64,000 bases of DNA, taken from positions 28,399,649 to 28,463,648 of the forward strand of contig OZ024759.1 of assembly GCA_964016885.1 (NCBI GenBank). Direction: 5' to 3'. The notes under the pieces are model-generated. The model saw only the letters and a program-made list of their open reading frames with translations. It ran no database searches and had not been told where the DNA came from. The stretch is from Eledone cirrhosa. Its lineage: Eukaryota; Mollusca; Cephalopoda; Octopoda; Eledonidae. Positions 62,756-64,000 of this stretch are shown piece by piece (position 1 is the stretch's first letter; every line of letters starts with the position of its first letter). The translations under genes and the position numbers were made by a program.

Positions 62756-63150
62756 TCTGACTTGCTGTGTTTTCTTTAACATGGTTAGCCACCTTTAAAT
62801 TCAAATTCATACATATTCCCAATTCGTTGGGGGAGGGGTATAAGAGGCGCTTATTATTTTACAATTCGATGCCGAAACCTCCTTGTATTTTATACATTCT
62901 ATGTACAAACATATGTATATACATGCCATGAATATATATCGCTGTATGTATCTACCGTCCGACTTGTTTTTCTTTAACATTCTTATCCACTTTAAAATTA
63001 AAGATATTCGTTTCTTGTGGGGTGGAGGGAATAATAGGGACATTTTTACCTCAAAATATCGATGTGAAAACCTGCTTGTGTTCTATACATTCAACATACC
63101 AATATGATAAGTATATGTATGTATACAAAAGCCATATATAACTGCACATT
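62756..63150 (+). repeat. Local tandem duplication of ~200 bp in the edge copy
   Basis: The two members start at about 62756 and 62957. Shared blocks are TTCTTTAACAT, the G-rich GGGGGAGGGG / GGGGTGGAGGG, CGATG.CGAAACCT / CGATGTGAAAACCT, CTTGT.TT.TATACATTC and TATGTATATACA / TATGTATGTATACA. Array units carry this segment once (about 705-815). Overlapping short frames on both strands here are by-products of the base composition. Confidence 0.7.
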
Positions 63151-63858
63151 AACTCTTACCCAAACATTTGTTTTTCAAAATATGGCGAGACATACTCCGA
63201 TAAATATTGCTACTTGTCTCTGTGTTTCATTTCAGTTTTCCGCAGACAGTACTGGCGTTGAAGATAGTGAAATGTTGTTATAATCACCAACTGGTCTTAA
63301 ATTCGTCCATTCCACGTTTAGTGTCACAAACTCTGACGTTTCTACACCAATTTTCTATCATTAATTCATGATTGTATTTTAATGTAATAAAATATTTCTT
63401 TTCAACTACTTACTTTTTCGTGTTAATTCATTTGTGTATTGTTATCTAATGAATAAAAAATATATGCGAGAGCGGAAAAATTACACGACTTTCTTTCATC
63501 GCTGCAGAAGTCTAACTGGCAATGAACTTACCATGAGAGGCAAGTACTCGATAACTGTGAACATCACGTGTTTGGTGTTAAGGAACGCACTGCCATTTAT
63601 ATACTATGGTAACTGGAAAGATGAATCAAACCTTATCAACATTCTGAGAGACCCTTTTCTCCCTTATTAAGCATTGAAATAAAGAATTGCAGGAGATTAT
63701 TTTTAAGAGGAGACTGTTATGTCGCGGTTGTTATAATATGTAGTTTGGGTTTCAATCTTTAGCTGGGATTGTAGAACAACATCCAAAAAGAATATAGCAT
63801 CCTTATACGTTCAAACTGAAGAGGCATTATTGCCAACACATCACTGTAGGTTCAAATC

Positions 63859-63860
<2 letters not shown>

Positions 63861-63938
<78 letters not shown>
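63861..63938. repeat. (AC)39 microsatellite
   Basis: An uninterrupted dinucleotide run of 78 bp. The homologous position in array units (for example 1600-1611 and 6112-6126) holds only 5-8 repeats. It is followed in both contexts by CGTATATATTTAA. Confidence 0.98.
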
Positions 63939-63940
<2 letters not shown>

Positions 63941-64000
63941 ATATATTTAAGATCGTTAGTGGAGAACATCTGGTTGTGGGATTAAATCAACCCTGGGGAG

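Larger units (their letters stand above)
60697..64000 (+). repeat. Strongly diverged, rearranged edge copy of the unit
   Basis: This is not unique flanking DNA. In order it contains relatives of the unit tail (60,735-61,344), module B and its downstream part (61,680-62,043), the segment after module A (62,140-62,755) and the unit body (62,741-64,000). The end at 64,000 corresponds to about unit position 1,690. Shared blocks include ACTAGAAAGGGTCGAC, TTATTATTCCTATCATCTGA, GGAGGGGTATAAGAG, CTTATCAACATT and GAGACTGTTATGTCG. Between blocks divergence is high and there are many indels. Relative to an array unit, IR2, the first half of the module B region, the hAT-like part and the 60-codon frame (about unit 2,095-3,770) are missing at the junction. 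It fits an old unit that escaped homogenisation. Confidence 0.85.

Noticed and set aside
62807..63107. Overlapping 74-78 codon frames on both strands in the edge region
   Set aside because: They lie in a locally duplicated low-complexity segment, overlap on opposite strands and have no family resemblance.
63434..63670. 78-codon frame in the edge copy
   Set aside because: The homologous array sequence has no matching frame, and the region aligns to the non-coding body of the unit.

Overview
This window is non-coding eukaryotic DNA, and almost all of it is one tandem array. From base 1 to about 60,690 a unit of roughly 4.5 kb is repeated head to tail: 13 complete units (4,486 to 4,520 bp, counted from TTATGTTTACAATAAAAATA) and a truncated 14th. 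The sequence is strongly A+T-rich by eye. I recognise no protein-coding gene, rRNA, functional tRNA or CRISPR. The longest open frames are 60-108 codons, several start at TTG, and they repeat only because the DNA repeats. I therefore read the array as a macrosatellite.

The likely source is a cephalopod mollusc, probably an octopod. The edge region (61,375-61,622) and each unit (for example 4,355-4,427) carry fragments that I recognise from memory as the tRNA-derived SINE families abundant in octopus genomes. I could not run a search, so this is recognition and not a database result.

Each unit has the same internal order. Module A (an about 300 bp AT-rich segment) comes first, then a poly-C tract of 12-17, a 2 kb AT-rich body with a GC-flanked TATAAG motif, and a short (AC)n. 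Next are two inverted repeats (IR1 and IR2) holding four tRNA-like modules with A-box- and B-box-like motifs in the order + - - +. Module B, an old diverged paralogue of module A, follows, then a possible hAT transposon remnant, a tail, a SINE fragment and (TA)n. The core of IR2 is a 62 bp hairpin stem with 60 of 62 positions paired. It has the same length in all 13 complete units, and I noticed a substitution in only one of them.

The units fall into two sequence families, copies 1-6 and copies 8-14. Copy 7 is a chimera whose switch falls in an interval containing IR1. The right end of the array, near 60,690, also falls inside IR1. Beyond it, 60,697-64,000 is not unrelated DNA. It is a heavily diverged, rearranged relative of the same unit, with a 1.7 kb segment missing, a SINE inserted and an (AC)39 expansion. 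Copy 1 keeps apparently older sequence in its first 1.3 kb. Together these suggest that units inside the array are homogenised by recombination while edge units decay, and that the palindromes mark preferred exchange points. That last step is inference.
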